A stretch of DNA of 64,000 bases. It comes from Actinomycetes bacterium. Lineage in GTDB: Bacteria > Actinomycetota > Acidimicrobiia > Acidimicrobiales > RAAP-2. The notes beneath the pieces are model-generated. The model had not been told where the DNA came from, ran no database searches, and was given only the letters and a program-made list of their open reading frames with translations. Shown here piece after piece: positions 51,260 through 63,437 of the stretch. Location: NCBI GenBank assembly GCA_021778895.1, contig JAJYBR010000006.1, forward strand, positions 62,001-126,000, in the 5' to 3' direction. Numbering within the stretch: position 1 is the first letter of the stretch; every line of letters begins with the position of its first letter. A program made the position numbers and the translations under genes.

Positions 51260-52144
51260 ATGACGACCGCCCTGGAGGACCTGCTCGCCCTGCTCGACAT
51301 CGAGACGATCGAGGTCAACACCTTTCGGGGCCAGCATCCCCACGAGGAGCGCCTGCGCACCTTCGGGGGCCAAGTGGCGGCCCAGGCCCTGATGGCAGCC
51401 GGCCGCACCGTGGACCACGGGCGCGTGCACTCGCTCCACTCGTACTTCTTGCGCCCCGGCGACCCGACGCTGCCCATCCTCTACGAGGTCGACCGGATCC
51501 GCGACGGGCGCAGCTTCACCACGCGGCGCGTGGTCGCCATCCAGCACGGGATGGCCATCTACAACATGCAGGCCAGCTTCCACGACGACGAGCCCAGCCT
51601 CGAGCACCAGTTCCCCATGCCCGACGCGCCCGATCCCGAGACCATCCCGCCGCTCGCCGATCGCCTGGCCGAGGAGCCCGTGGTCTTCGACGCGTGGTTC
51701 AAGCGCCAGCACCCGATCGACCAGCGCTTCATCGGCGAGCTGCCCTGGAGCCCGAACCGGGACCGCGAGCCGCGCCAGCGCCTCTGGATCCGCGCCGACG
51801 GCGACCTCTCCGCCCTCGACCCGCTGGTGCACGCCTGCGTCGTCACCTACGCCAGCGACCTCAGCCTCTTCGACGCGATCCTGGCGCCCCACGCGGTGCG
51901 CTGGGACGACGGCACCTTCATGGGGGCGAGCCTCGACCACTGCATGTGGTTCCACCGTCCGGTGCGCGCCGACCACTGGCTGCTCTACGACACCGACTCC
52001 CCCATCGCCCACGGGGCCCGCGGACTGGCCCGCGGCTTCCTGTTCGACCGCGACGGCGAGCTGTGCGTCTCGATGGTCCAGGAGGGTCTGGTGCGCGTCA
52101 TCGACCCCACCCGCGTCGCGAGCGCGCCGGGGGACCCCCGGTAG
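51260..52144 (+). CDS. tesB: Acyl-CoA thioesterase II (TesB-like)
   Basis: Double-hotdog hydrolase releasing CoA from medium- and long-chain acyl-CoAs, 294 residues. RTFGGQVAAQALMAAGRTV, HSLHSYFLRPGDPTLPILYEVDRIRDGRSFTTRRV and the C-terminal catalytic half, with ASLDHCMWFH (catalytic Asp in the SLDH segment) and ARGLARGFLFDRDGELCVSMVQEGLVR, are all family blocks. Its TAG stop is the start of a TAGGCT box for the next gene. Confidence 0.93.
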   Translation: MTTALEDLLALLDIETIEVNTFRGQHPHEERLRTFGGQVAAQALMAAGRTVDHGRVHSLHSYFLRPGDPTLPILYEVDRIRDGRSFTTRRVVAIQHGMAIYNMQASFHDDEPSLEHQFPMPDAPDPETIPPLADRLAEEPVVFDAWFKRQHPIDQRFIGELPWSPNRDREPRQRLWIRADGDLSALDPLVHACVVTYASDLSLFDAILAPHAVRWDDGTFMGASLDHCMWFHRPVRADHWLLYDTDSPIAHGARGLARGFLFDRDGELCVSMVQEGLVRVIDPTRVASAPGDPR

Positions 52145-52147
52145 GCT
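52142..52147 (+). promoter_or_regulatory. Putative leaderless -10 box of DinB-fold gene
   Basis: TAGGCT, 6 nt (CGCGCC), ATG. The TAG is also the stop codon of tesB. Confidence 0.45.
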
Positions 52148-52153
52148 CGCGCC

Positions 52154-52624
52154 ATGGACCTGACTGACGCCATCGCCGACTACGCCGCGGCCACCGCCGT
52201 GTTCATCGAGGTCGCGCGCCGCATCGAACCGGCCGACCTGGATCGCCACGCCGCAGGCGAGTGGTCCTCCCGCCAGGTCATCCACCACCTGGCCGACGCC
52301 GAGATCGAGGCGGCCAGCCGGCTCCGGCGCCTCCTCGGCGAGGCGTCCGGCGCTCCCCTGCTGGCCTTCGACGAGGCCGGGTGGGCGACGACGCCCGCCT
52401 TCGACTACGTCGGTGCGCCCGTGGCGCCGTCCCTGGCGATCATCGAGGCGCTGCGCACCTCGGCGCTCGACATCCTGCACCGCCTGACGCCGGCCGACCT
52501 GGAGCGGCGCGGCGAGCACAGCGTGCGCGGGTCCTACAGCGTCGCCGACTGGATCGCCGGCCACACCGAACACCCCCGCGTGCACGCCACCCAGATGCTC
52601 GAGGCCCTCGGCACCGAGGGCTGA
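52154..52624 (+). CDS. DinB-fold (DinB/YfiT-like) protein
   Basis: 156-residue four-helix-bundle protein of the DinB/YfiT class, which includes thiol-dependent and metal-dependent hydrolases and transferases. The metal-binding histidines are suggested by SRQVIHHLADAEIEAASRLR (helix 2) and WIAGHTEHPRVHATQM (last helix), giving the expected HxxxH spacing. Substrate unknown. In actinobacteria the fold often works with mycothiol; that is inference. It ends 37 nt before the convergent gltA stop. Confidence 0.82.
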   Translation: MDLTDAIADYAAATAVFIEVARRIEPADLDRHAAGEWSSRQVIHHLADAEIEAASRLRRLLGEASGAPLLAFDEAGWATTPAFDYVGAPVAPSLAIIEALRTSALDILHRLTPADLERRGEHSVRGSYSVADWIAGHTEHPRVHATQMLEALGTEG

Positions 52625-52625
52625 G

Positions 52626-52656
52626 GGCGGGCCCGCCGCCGAGCGGCGGGCCCGCC
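52626..52656. terminator. Bidirectional terminator between the DinB-fold gene and gltA
   Basis: Perfect 14-bp stem (52626-52639 with 52643-52656) and CGA loop, filling the 36 nt between two convergent genes. It is symmetric enough to serve both strands. Confidence 0.65.
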
Positions 52657-52660
52657 TCCG

Positions 52661-53929
<1,269 letters not shown>

Positions 53930-53977
53930 GATGTCCTCATTTCCAATTCCGACCCCCAGCCATCGTAGGCTCCCGGC

Positions 53978-54976
53978 CTACCCCCCAGTACCCGAAGGCG
54001 CCACCACGAGCCGGTAGCGTCGCACGGTCGGCCAGCGGCCGCCCGCGGACACCCCGTTGAGCGTGAGCACGAGGGTGCCGTGCGACCCCGGCGCCAGCGC
54101 GTAGGTCCCCAGGGAGAACCCGATGGAGCTGAGCGGGCCCAGCGTGGCGCGCTGGTGGACGACGTGGATGAGCGCCCCGGCGGCGTTGGTGATCGTCGCC
54201 GTGAGCGCCACCGGCTGGTAGGTCTCGGCGGCGTTGGTGACGGTCGCGGCCAGCGAGGTCGAGGGCGAAGGGATGAGCAGCAGCTCGCCCGCGGGCGCCG
54301 GCAGAGGGGTCGGCGTGACCTCCACCGCGCTGATCCCGGCGCTGCGGTGCAGCTGCAGGGACGGCGAGGCGGCCAGGGTCGCCAGCGTGGTCGGGAGCGC
54401 CAGGTTGGCGACCAGCGTCGTCAGCGCCGCCAGGTGCACGAGCCCGGGCTCGTGCACCAGGCCGAAGCGTGCGCGTGACCAGGTCGCCGCCGTCGACTGG
54501 AGCCCCGACTGGGCCGCCGCGAGCGTCCCGCCCGACGCGCTGAGGGCCACCCAGGGCAGGCGGAGCGCGGCGGCGACCGCGTTGAGGACGGTCGCCGCGT
54601 CGTCGGCGCGCTCCTCGGTGGTCTGGGCGACCACGACGTTCAGCTGGTGGGCGATCGTCGGGCGGCGCAGCAGCGCCGCGTCCTGGGTCCACGCGGGCAA
54701 CGCCGCGGCCAGCTGGCCCAGACGGGCGGTGAAGACGACCCGGGTCAGCGAGCCCCCGTGCTCCAGCAGGTAGGCCAGGCGGCCGTCGAAGGCGTTCTCG
54801 CGAGCCACGAGGGTGTTGACCAGCAGCCCGAAGGACCGGTTCTCGCTGCGGCGCACCGAGCGCGCGCCGTGGGCCGCGCGCGACACGTCCGCGGCGAAGC
54901 CGATGGCGACGACCGTGATGGCCAGCGCGGCCACGGTCCACGCCCTCGCACGTCGCCGCTGGCGGGACCAAGCCAC
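53978..54976 (-). CDS. Membrane-anchored extracytoplasmic protein of unknown function
   Basis: No family recognised. The 332-residue protein starts with a basic segment (SRQRRRARAW) and one hydrophobic helix (about 13-32), then a mostly helical Ala/Leu-rich part (about 45-200) and a beta-rich C-terminal part (about 215-330). The latter has ITNAAGALIHVVHQRATL and LAPGSHGTLVLTLNGV, resembling CARDB-type surface domains. Probably anchored with the bulk outside. GTG start, with TAGGTT 8 nt upstream. It lies between rmuC and gltA in the same direction. Confidence 0.7.
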   Translation of the reverse strand: MAWSRQRRRARAWTVAALAITVVAIGFAADVSRAAHGARSVRRSENRSFGLLVNTLVARENAFDGRLAYLLEHGGSLTRVVFTARLGQLAAALPAWTQDAALLRRPTIAHQLNVVVAQTTEERADDAATVLNAVAAALRLPWVALSASGGTLAAAQSGLQSTAATWSRARFGLVHEPGLVHLAALTTLVANLALPTTLATLAASPSLQLHRSAGISAVEVTPTPLPAPAGELLLIPSPSTSLAATVTNAAETYQPVALTATITNAAGALIHVVHQRATLGPLSSIGFSLGTYALAPGSHGTLVLTLNGVSAGGRWPTVRRYRLVVAPSGTGG

Positions 54977-54984
54977 AGGGGTCC

Positions 54985-54990
54985 AACCTA
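54985..54990 (-). promoter_or_regulatory. Putative leaderless -10 box of the 332-residue membrane-anchored protein gene
   Basis: TAGGTT on the minus strand, 8 nt, GTG. The TAG is the stop codon of rmuC. Confidence 0.4.
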
Positions 54991-56307
54991 CTGGGGCGCG
55001 TCCCCCTCGTCAGCACTGGGCTCGACCACTTCGGCGTCCAGGGCCCCGGTGTCCTCGTCGTGCCCGGGCAGGTCGCCCCAGCGCTGGGGGGTCAGCCCCA
55101 CGGGCAGCGTCGGCACCTCGTCGGTGGTGCCCAGCACGCGGGCGGCCGGGGCGACTCCCAGGCCGTGCAGGCTGCGGGCGACCGGCAGCAGACGCGACTC
55201 GACCGAGCCCACCAGCTTGTTGAAGTGGCGCGTCGCGTCGTTCAGCGACTTGCCGAGCGCCCCCAGGTGCTCGGCGACCACGCGGACCCGCTCGTAGACC
55301 TTCTCGGCCTCGGCGCGGATCTCCTCGGCGTTGACCGTGGTGCGGTGCTGGCGCACCACGGACTGGACCGACCACAGCAGGGCGAGCAAGGTGGTCGGCC
55401 CCGTGAGCAGCACCCGCGCGCGCGTCGCGGTCGTGGACAGCTCGGGGTCGACCGAGAGCGCCGTGGCCACGGCGGCGTCGCTGGGCACGAAGCAGACCAC
55501 GAACTCGGGCGAGGCCTCGAGCGACGACCAGTAGGCGCGGTCCCCGAGCGCGCGCACGTGGAGCCGCAGCGCCTGGGCGTGCTCGCGGTAGCGGGTCTCG
55601 CGCACCGCGGGATCCTCGGCGGCCAGTGCCTCCTCGAAGCGGTCGAAGGGGAACTTGGCGTCGATGGCCACCTCGGCACCCGGCAGGTGGACCACGCAGT
55701 CGGGCCGGCGACGGCCCTCCTCGGTCGCCGTCGTCACCTGGAGGTCGAAGTCGATCTTCTCGACGAGGCCGGAGGCTGTCAGCACGTTGGCCAGTTGCAC
55801 CTCGCCCCAGCGACCCCGCTCGCTGGAGCGGCCGAGCAGCTGGTTCAGCCGGGAGGTCTCGCCGAGAGCCTGCTGCTGCACGTTCAGCAGGTCGTCGGCG
55901 CGCTGGCGGACCTCGCTGAGCGCGCTGACGTGCTCCCTGTCGTAGTCGGCCAGGCGTCGTTGGTAGCTGTCGAGGGCCTCGCGCAGGGGACCGAGGGCCA
56001 CCTCGAGGCGGGCGTCGCGCTCGCGCTGGAGCTCTCCTTGGGCGCTGCCGAAGCGCTCGACCGTCGTGGCCAGGACCCGGCCGGCCAGGGCCTCGAAGCG
56101 CTCGTCAGCCTCACGCGACTGGCGCTCGTGGTCGACGCGCTCGCGCTCGGAGGCCTCACGCACGTGGCCCAGCTCCGCCTGAGCGACCGCCACCTGCCCG
56201 CGCGCCTCGACCAGCTCGGCGCCCTGGAGGCGCAGGCGCCGCTGGGCCGCGAGGCCCGCCGCCAGCGCCCCGACGACCACGCCGACCACCAGCCACACAA
56301 TCACCAC
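54988..56307 (-). CDS. rmuC: DNA recombination protein RmuC family
   Basis: Nuclease-fold protein that limits DNA inversions and rearrangements. 439 residues: an N-terminal membrane helix (VVIVWLVVGVVVGALAAGLA), a long coiled coil (about 25-185) and the RmuC core with GRWGEVQLANVLTASGLVEKIDFDLQ, RRPDCVVHLPGAEVAIDAKFPFDRFEEAL and ILLTGPTTLLALLWSV-like VLLTGPTTLLALLWSV. The GTG at 56307 is chosen because AGGAGG lies 7 nt upstream; longer frames add a basic stretch that would spoil the N-terminal anchor. Divergent from the PhoU-like gene. Confidence 0.92.
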   Translation of the reverse strand: MVIVWLVVGVVVGALAAGLAAQRRLRLQGAELVEARGQVAVAQAELGHVREASERERVDHERQSREADERFEALAGRVLATTVERFGSAQGELQRERDARLEVALGPLREALDSYQRRLADYDREHVSALSEVRQRADDLLNVQQQALGETSRLNQLLGRSSERGRWGEVQLANVLTASGLVEKIDFDLQVTTATEEGRRRPDCVVHLPGAEVAIDAKFPFDRFEEALAAEDPAVRETRYREHAQALRLHVRALGDRAYWSSLEASPEFVVCFVPSDAAVATALSVDPELSTTATRARVLLTGPTTLLALLWSVQSVVRQHRTTVNAEEIRAEAEKVYERVRVVAEHLGALGKSLNDATRHFNKLVGSVESRLLPVARSLHGLGVAPAARVLGTTDEVPTLPVGLTPQRWGDLPGHDEDTGALDAEVVEPSADEGDAPQ

Positions 56308-56345
56308 GCGGGGACCTCCTCGTGCCCGTCTCCTAGCGCGGAGGG

Positions 56346-56351
56346 TAGCCT
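56346..56351 (+). promoter_or_regulatory. Putative leaderless -10 box of PhoU-like gene
   Basis: TAGCCT, 6 nt (GTCGCG), GTG start. Confidence 0.4.
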
Positions 56352-56357
56352 GTCGCG

Positions 56358-57032
56358 GTGACGCGACGGTTCGGGTTCCCCGCACGCTTGGCGCGTCCGC
56401 CCGTGTCCGCACCGCCGCCGCTCGGGGTCACGCCCCGCATGCGCCCACCCCTCGTCCAGGCCTTCGCCCTGGTCGGAGAGGCGATGGCCGAGGCCACCCA
56501 CGCCCTGCTGGCCGGAGACCGCGAACTGGCCATCCGTGTCGTCGAGTCCGACGTCGTCGTCGACGACCTCGTCGAGGGCGTGATCGGAGAGGCCGAGGCC
56601 GAGCTGGTCGGGGGCGGTGCGCTCGCCCCCACCGACCGCCAGGAGCTCCTCGACCTGCTGCGCATCCTGCCCGAGATCGAGCGCAACGGCGACCTGGCCG
56701 AGCACATCGCCCGGCGGGCGGCGCGCGGGCTGGGGTCCGAGATGTCGCCGCGCAGCCGGGGCCTCGTCGAGCGCATGGGCGAGGTCGCAACCGTGATCTG
56801 GCGCCAGGCGACGGACGTCATCCTGGACGGCCGGGGCGACGCGTCCTCCATCGAGGACGTCGACGACGAGCTCGATGAGCTGCACGTGGCGCTGATCGCC
56901 GAGCTCACCTCGGGGTCGATGCCGGTGCCCGTCGCGGTGGAGGTGGCGCTGCTGGCCCGCTTCTACGAGCGCTTCGGGGACCACTGCGTGAACCTGGCCC
57001 GGCGCCGCTTCGGGCGCGACAGCATCGACTGA
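56358..57032 (+). CDS. PhoU-domain protein
   Basis: 224-residue protein with two three-helix PhoU repeats (about 30-120 and 125-220). The metal-binding E/DxxxD motifs appear as EIERNGDLAEHIA and RFYERFGDHCVNLARR. PhoU proteins restrain phosphate uptake and the PhoR kinase; no pst or pho genes are near, so it may be a stand-alone regulator. The GTG start is preceded by a TAGCCT box. An internal ATG (RMRPPLVQAF, about codon 28) would remove a Pro/Arg-rich N terminus and is an alternative start. Confidence 0.85.
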   Translation: MTRRFGFPARLARPPVSAPPPLGVTPRMRPPLVQAFALVGEAMAEATHALLAGDRELAIRVVESDVVVDDLVEGVIGEAEAELVGGGALAPTDRQELLDLLRILPEIERNGDLAEHIARRAARGLGSEMSPRSRGLVERMGEVATVIWRQATDVILDGRGDASSIEDVDDELDELHVALIAELTSGSMPVPVAVEVALLARFYERFGDHCVNLARRRFGRDSID

Positions 57033-57058
57033 TCGCCCGGTTGGGAGTCGCCGGCGAC

Positions 57059-57064
57059 CACAAT
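57059..57064 (+). promoter_or_regulatory. Putative leaderless -10 box of TMEM175-like gene
   Basis: CACAAT, 6 nt (GGGGCC), GTG start. Confidence 0.35.
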
Positions 57065-57070
57065 GGGGCC

Positions 57071-59912
<2,842 letters not shown>

Positions 59913-59918
59913 GGGTCA

Positions 59919-59924
59919 AACTTA
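59919..59924 (-). promoter_or_regulatory. Putative leaderless -10 box of lysC-asd
   Basis: TAAGTT on the minus strand, 6 nt (TGACCC), ATG. Confidence 0.4.
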
Positions 59925-59956
59925 CTTGACGACCTGGACCCCCCCAGCGGGCCCAC

Positions 59957-59962
59957 TAGTCT
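59957..59962 (+). promoter_or_regulatory. Putative leaderless -10 box of the membrane-anchored cyclophilin gene
   Basis: TAGTCT, 7 nt (CGCACCC), ATG. TGGACC 16 nt upstream (59935-59940) is a possible -35. It shares the 57-bp divergent spacer with the lysC box. Confidence 0.45.
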
Positions 59963-59969
59963 CGCACCC

Positions 59970-60809
59970 ATGGCGACCGAGAAACGAGCCCGGCAGAAGG
60001 CGGCCCGACGCGACAAGATCGAGGCGCTCCAGCGCGCGGCCAAGCGCCGCCGCCAGGTGCGCAACGCCACGATCGTGGTCGTGGTGGCGGCAGTGGTCAT
60101 CTTGAGCGCGGCCCTCCTGTTCACCCACCACTCCCCGAGCTCGACGGCCGCGGACACGAGCACGACGACGACCGTCGCGTCGTCGACGACCACGACGACG
60201 ACCGCCGCGGCCAAAGGCGCGCAGGCCCGGGCCAATGCCCTCGCCGTGAAGGCGGGATGCCCCGCGGCCACGACCACGCGCGTCAACACGCTGTCGTGGC
60301 CGAGCGCCCCGGCGATGAGCATCTCCAAGACGACGACCTACTACGCCCACGTGGCCACGACCGCGGGGAACTTCGTCATCCGCCTCGACAGCGCCACGGC
60401 GCCCATCACGACCAACAACTTCGTGTTCCTCGCCCAGCACCACTACTACAACTGCGTGATCTTCCACCGGGTGATCCCGGGCTTCGTCGTCCAGGGCGGC
60501 GACCCGACGGGCACCGGGACCGGCAGCCCCGGCTACACCATCGCCGACGAGTACCCCAAGTCCGGCAGCCCCACCTACCCGCTGTACTCGGTGGCGATGG
60601 CCAACACCGGATCGCCCCACACCGGGGGCAGCCAGTTCTTCATCGTCTCGGGCCCTTCGGGCGAGTCGCTGCCGAACCAGTACTCGCTGTTCGGCCAGGT
60701 GATCTCGGGCCAGTCCGTCGTCCACACCATCAACGACTTCGGCTCCCCGAGCGGCACGCCCACCGTCGTCGAGCGCATGCTGACCGTCACGATCAACGAG
60801 GCCCCATGA
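59970..60809 (+). CDS. Membrane-anchored cyclophilin-type peptidyl-prolyl isomerase
   Basis: 279 residues. A highly basic cytosolic stretch (KRARQKAARRDKIEALQRAAKRRR), one transmembrane helix (about 29-48), a Thr/Ser/Ala-rich linker with runs of Thr, then a cyclophilin domain (about 105-279) with VIFHRVIPGFVVQGGDPTGTG and GGSQFFIVSG. The active-site Arg/Phe/Gln positions (FHRVIPGF, QGG) are kept. It probably assists folding of exported proteins outside the membrane. The stop overlaps the next cyclophilin start as ATGA. Confidence 0.93.
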   Translation: MATEKRARQKAARRDKIEALQRAAKRRRQVRNATIVVVVAAVVILSAALLFTHHSPSSTAADTSTTTTVASSTTTTTTAAAKGAQARANALAVKAGCPAATTTRVNTLSWPSAPAMSISKTTTYYAHVATTAGNFVIRLDSATAPITTNNFVFLAQHHYYNCVIFHRVIPGFVVQGGDPTGTGTGSPGYTIADEYPKSGSPTYPLYSVAMANTGSPHTGGSQFFIVSGPSGESLPNQYSLFGQVISGQSVVHTINDFGSPSGTPTVVERMLTVTINEAP

Positions 60810-61363
60810 CCCAGCCCATCCCCAACCCCGACGGCACCAGCGAGCGCCGCATCCGCTTCGACGAGGCGCCACCGATGGTCATCGACCCCACCCGGCGCTA
60901 CCAGGCGACCATGACCACCACCCACGGCACCTTGGAGCTCTCGCTGAACCCGGCGATCGCCCCGGTGACCGTCAACAGCTTCGTGTACCTGGCGCGGTTC
61001 CACTACTTCGACGGCATCATCTTCCACCGGGTCATCCCGGGCTTCGTGCTCCAAGGCGGCGACCCGACGGGCACGGGGACCGGTGGCCCGGGCTACCGCT
61101 TCGCCGACGAGCTACCGGCCGCCGGCCGCTACGAGCTGGGCTCACTGGCCATGGCCAACGCGGGACCCAACACCAACGGCTCGCAGTTCTTCATCATCTC
61201 GGGTCCCGACGGGGTGCGCCTGCCGCCGCTGTACTCCCTGTTCGGCCAGGTGGTGGCCGGCCTCGACGTGGTGAGCGCCATCGACGCCCTGGGCAGCCGC
61301 TCGGGCGCGCCGCGCGAGGTGGTGACCATCGAGTCGGTCACCGTGCGCGAGCTGGAGGACTAG
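60806..61363 (+). CDS. Cytosolic cyclophilin-type peptidyl-prolyl isomerase
   Basis: 185 residues, a single cyclophilin domain without signal peptide. IIFHRVIPGFVLQGGDPTGTGTGGPG, NTNGSQFFIISG and YSLFGQVVAGLDVV are the core. It is about half identical by eye to the cyclophilin domain just upstream, with which it overlaps by 4 nt (ATGA), so the pair looks like a tandem duplication with divergent location. It converges with the response-regulator gene, 9 nt away. Confidence 0.93.
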   Translation: MTQPIPNPDGTSERRIRFDEAPPMVIDPTRRYQATMTTTHGTLELSLNPAIAPVTVNSFVYLARFHYFDGIIFHRVIPGFVLQGGDPTGTGTGGPGYRFADELPAAGRYELGSLAMANAGPNTNGSQFFIISGPDGVRLPPLYSLFGQVVAGLDVVSAIDALGSRSGAPREVVTIESVTVRELED

Positions 61364-61372
61364 CCCCCCGCC

Positions 61373-62011
61373 CTACAGCAGCCGGCGCTCGTGGGCCCAG
61401 TGCGAGAGCTCGTGGCGGCTCGACAGCTGCAGCTTGCGCAGCACCGACGACACGTGGCTCTCGACTGTCTTGACGGCCACTCCGAGCTCGACGCCCACGT
61501 CGCGGTAGCTGAAGCCTCGCGCGATGAGGCGCAGGACCTGGCGCTCGCGCGGGGTCAGCGAGTCGAGTTCGGGATCGGTGCTGGTGCCCGCGGGCAGGTC
61601 GCGGAAGGCGTCGAGGACGAACCCGGCCAGGCGCGGCGAGAACACCACCTCCCCCTGGGCCACCGCCCGCACGGCCTCGGCCAGGTCGGCGGCCGCAATC
61701 GTCTTGGTGACGTACCCGCGCGCGCCGGCGCGCACCAGGGAGATCACGTCTTCGGGAGCGTCCGAGACCGACAGGGCCAAGAAGGCGATGCCGGGATCGC
61801 GCGCCCGCACGCTCTCGAGGATGGCGCGCCCCCCGCCGCCGGGCAGGTGCACGTCGAGCAGCACGACGTCGGGCCGCCGCTCCAGGATCATGGCGATCGC
61901 GGCGTCGACCTCGTCGGCCTCGCCCACGATCTCGGCCGCCTCGCCGAGGGCCGCCCGGATGCCGGCGCGGATGAGCTCGTGGTCGTCGACCAGGAACACC
62001 CGGGGCCTCAC
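61373..62011 (-). CDS. NarL/LuxR-family response regulator
   Basis: 212-residue regulator. The receiver domain has VDDHE, phospho-acceptor Asp53 in LLDVHLPGGGG, SVSDA and the Lys of YVTKTI. The LuxR-type HTH spans about residues 145-205 (LTPRERQVLRLIARGFSYRDVG, VAVKTVESHVSSVLRKLQ). The GTG start overlaps the kinase stop as GTGA. Together with the PspC-fused kinase it resembles a cell-envelope stress two-component pair. Confidence 0.92.
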   Translation of the reverse strand: MRPRVFLVDDHELIRAGIRAALGEAAEIVGEADEVDAAIAMILERRPDVVLLDVHLPGGGGRAILESVRARDPGIAFLALSVSDAPEDVISLVRAGARGYVTKTIAAADLAEAVRAVAQGEVVFSPRLAGFVLDAFRDLPAGTSTDPELDSLTPRERQVLRLIARGFSYRDVGVELGVAVKTVESHVSSVLRKLQLSSRHELSHWAHERRLL

Positions 62012-63303
62012 GGCGCCCCCCGGTGCAGCTCCAGGGCGACCTCGGTCCCCTCCCCGGGCGAGGAGCGCACGTGGGCCTCGCCACCCACGCGCGTCAGGCG
62101 CTCGATGATCGAGTGCGCCACCCCGTGGTGGTCGGCCCCGACGGCCCCCGGGTCGAAGCCCCGGCCGCGGTCGCGCACGTACAGCGTCGCCTCGGTCGCC
62201 GAGACCTCGGCGTAGACGTTGATCTCGGGGGCGCCGGACCACTTCGCGGCGTTGGTGACCGCCTCGCGCGCCGCACCCAGCATCGCCGCCAGTCCCTCGT
62301 CGAGCGGCTGGTCGCCCACCGTCACCACCTCGACGCGGACGGCGTAGTCGTCCTCGACCTCGCGCTGCAGCGCCCGGACGCGGCTGGCGAACGTCTCCCC
62401 GTCGGGGGGGGACTCCCCGAAGAGCCAGACGCGCAGCTCGCGCTCGGTCTTGCGCGCCAGACGGGTCACCTCGGCCGGATCCTCGGCCGAGCGCTGGATC
62501 AGGGCCAGCATCTGCAGCACCGAGTCGTGCAGATGATCGGCGACGTCGGCGCGGGCCTGCGCGCGGTGGCGAGCGCGGCGCTCCTCGGCCAGCTCGCGCA
62601 CGGTCTGGACCCACCACGGGGTGAGCAGGATCAGGAGCCCGGCACCCATCACCACCAGTCCGATCAGGGCGCCGGTGAGCGAGGACTGGCCCACCGGCCC
62701 GAACCGCGTCCCGATCGTCTGGTTGGACGAGGCCAGCACGTTGAGCCCGACCACGACGGCGGCCGCGCCGACGCCGACGCGCAGCGCCCGGGCACCCCAG
62801 CCGCGCGAGCCCGCCACCCGCACCACGGGCACCGCGATCGAGGTCTGCAGCCCGCGGCGCTCCTCGCTGGAGGCTCCCCGCCACACCAGCAGCCCGCCGA
62901 GCGCGCTCGGCAGGACCGGCCAGAGGGTGCCGACAGCCACGCGGTGGGTGGCCGCCGCGACGGCCACCAGGGAGACGCCCACGACGACCGCCGCCGCGCC
63001 GACGGCCCGGCGGTCGCGGGCCTCGGCGAGCACCCGCCGGGCGATGGCCTCGTCCTCGCCCCGACGCACGACCAGCACCCAGGCCGCCATGTAGGCCACC
63101 AGTCCGAGTCCCCCGACGAGCACGGTGAGCAGCCACAGGACGCGCACGACGCTGATCCGCACACCGAGGCGCACGGCCAGCCCCGCGGCCACGCCCCCGA
63201 GCACCGCCCCCTCGGCCGCACGGCGCCACGGCGGCACGGCGATCCCCAGCTGCGGCCGGTCGCCCGAGGGTGCGGCGTCGGGTGTGGGGTGCGAGGTGGT
63301 CAC
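62008..63303 (-). CDS. PspC-fused membrane sensor histidine kinase
   Basis: 431 residues from a GTG start. An N-terminal PspC domain (about 24-82: AAEGAVLGGVAAGLAVRLGVRISVVRVLWLL) is followed by several transmembrane helices (about 100-235). A HisKA_3 dimerisation box follows with His259 in VADHLHDSVLQML. The ATPase domain has AAREAVTNAAKWSG, VRDRGRGFDP and HSIIERLTRVGGEA. PspC domains sense membrane stress in other systems, so membrane damage is the likely signal. Divergent from a second PspC gene. Confidence 0.92.
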   Translation of the reverse strand: MTTSHPTPDAAPSGDRPQLGIAVPPWRRAAEGAVLGGVAAGLAVRLGVRISVVRVLWLLTVLVGGLGLVAYMAAWVLVVRRGEDEAIARRVLAEARDRRAVGAAAVVVGVSLVAVAAATHRVAVGTLWPVLPSALGGLLVWRGASSEERRGLQTSIAVPVVRVAGSRGWGARALRVGVGAAAVVVGLNVLASSNQTIGTRFGPVGQSSLTGALIGLVVMGAGLLILLTPWWVQTVRELAEERRARHRAQARADVADHLHDSVLQMLALIQRSAEDPAEVTRLARKTERELRVWLFGESPPDGETFASRVRALQREVEDDYAVRVEVVTVGDQPLDEGLAAMLGAAREAVTNAAKWSGAPEINVYAEVSATEATLYVRDRGRGFDPGAVGADHHGVAHSIIERLTRVGGEAHVRSSPGEGTEVALELHRGAP

Positions 63304-63437
63304 GATGCCAGCAGTCTGGCACCCGACGCGGCCGGTTGACCCTCCGGGAGATCCCCGAGGCGCACCCCACTCCTGGGGGTGTCGGGGAGGGGCGCGCCCG
63401 ATGGATGCGCCAGAGGTCGAGCCCTAGCCTGCGGGCC
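63304..63437. promoter_or_regulatory. Divergent control region between the PspC-kinase and PspC genes
   Basis: 134 nt between two divergent PspC-domain genes. It contains CACCCC-ACTCCT-GGGGGTG, a short inverted repeat near the middle, and a TAGCCT box (63425-63430) 7 nt before the pspC ATG. Autoregulation by the adjacent response regulator is plausible from position only. Confidence 0.35.

Noticed and set aside
59913..59969. Lysine riboswitch upstream of lysC
   Set aside because: The divergent spacer is 57 nt and a -10-like box sits 6 nt from the ATG, leaving no leader.
60150..60210. ACG-rich tract in the cyclophilin linker as a tandem repeat or CRISPR-like element
   Set aside because: It is a coding low-complexity Thr/Ser linker after a membrane helix; no spaced repeat units.
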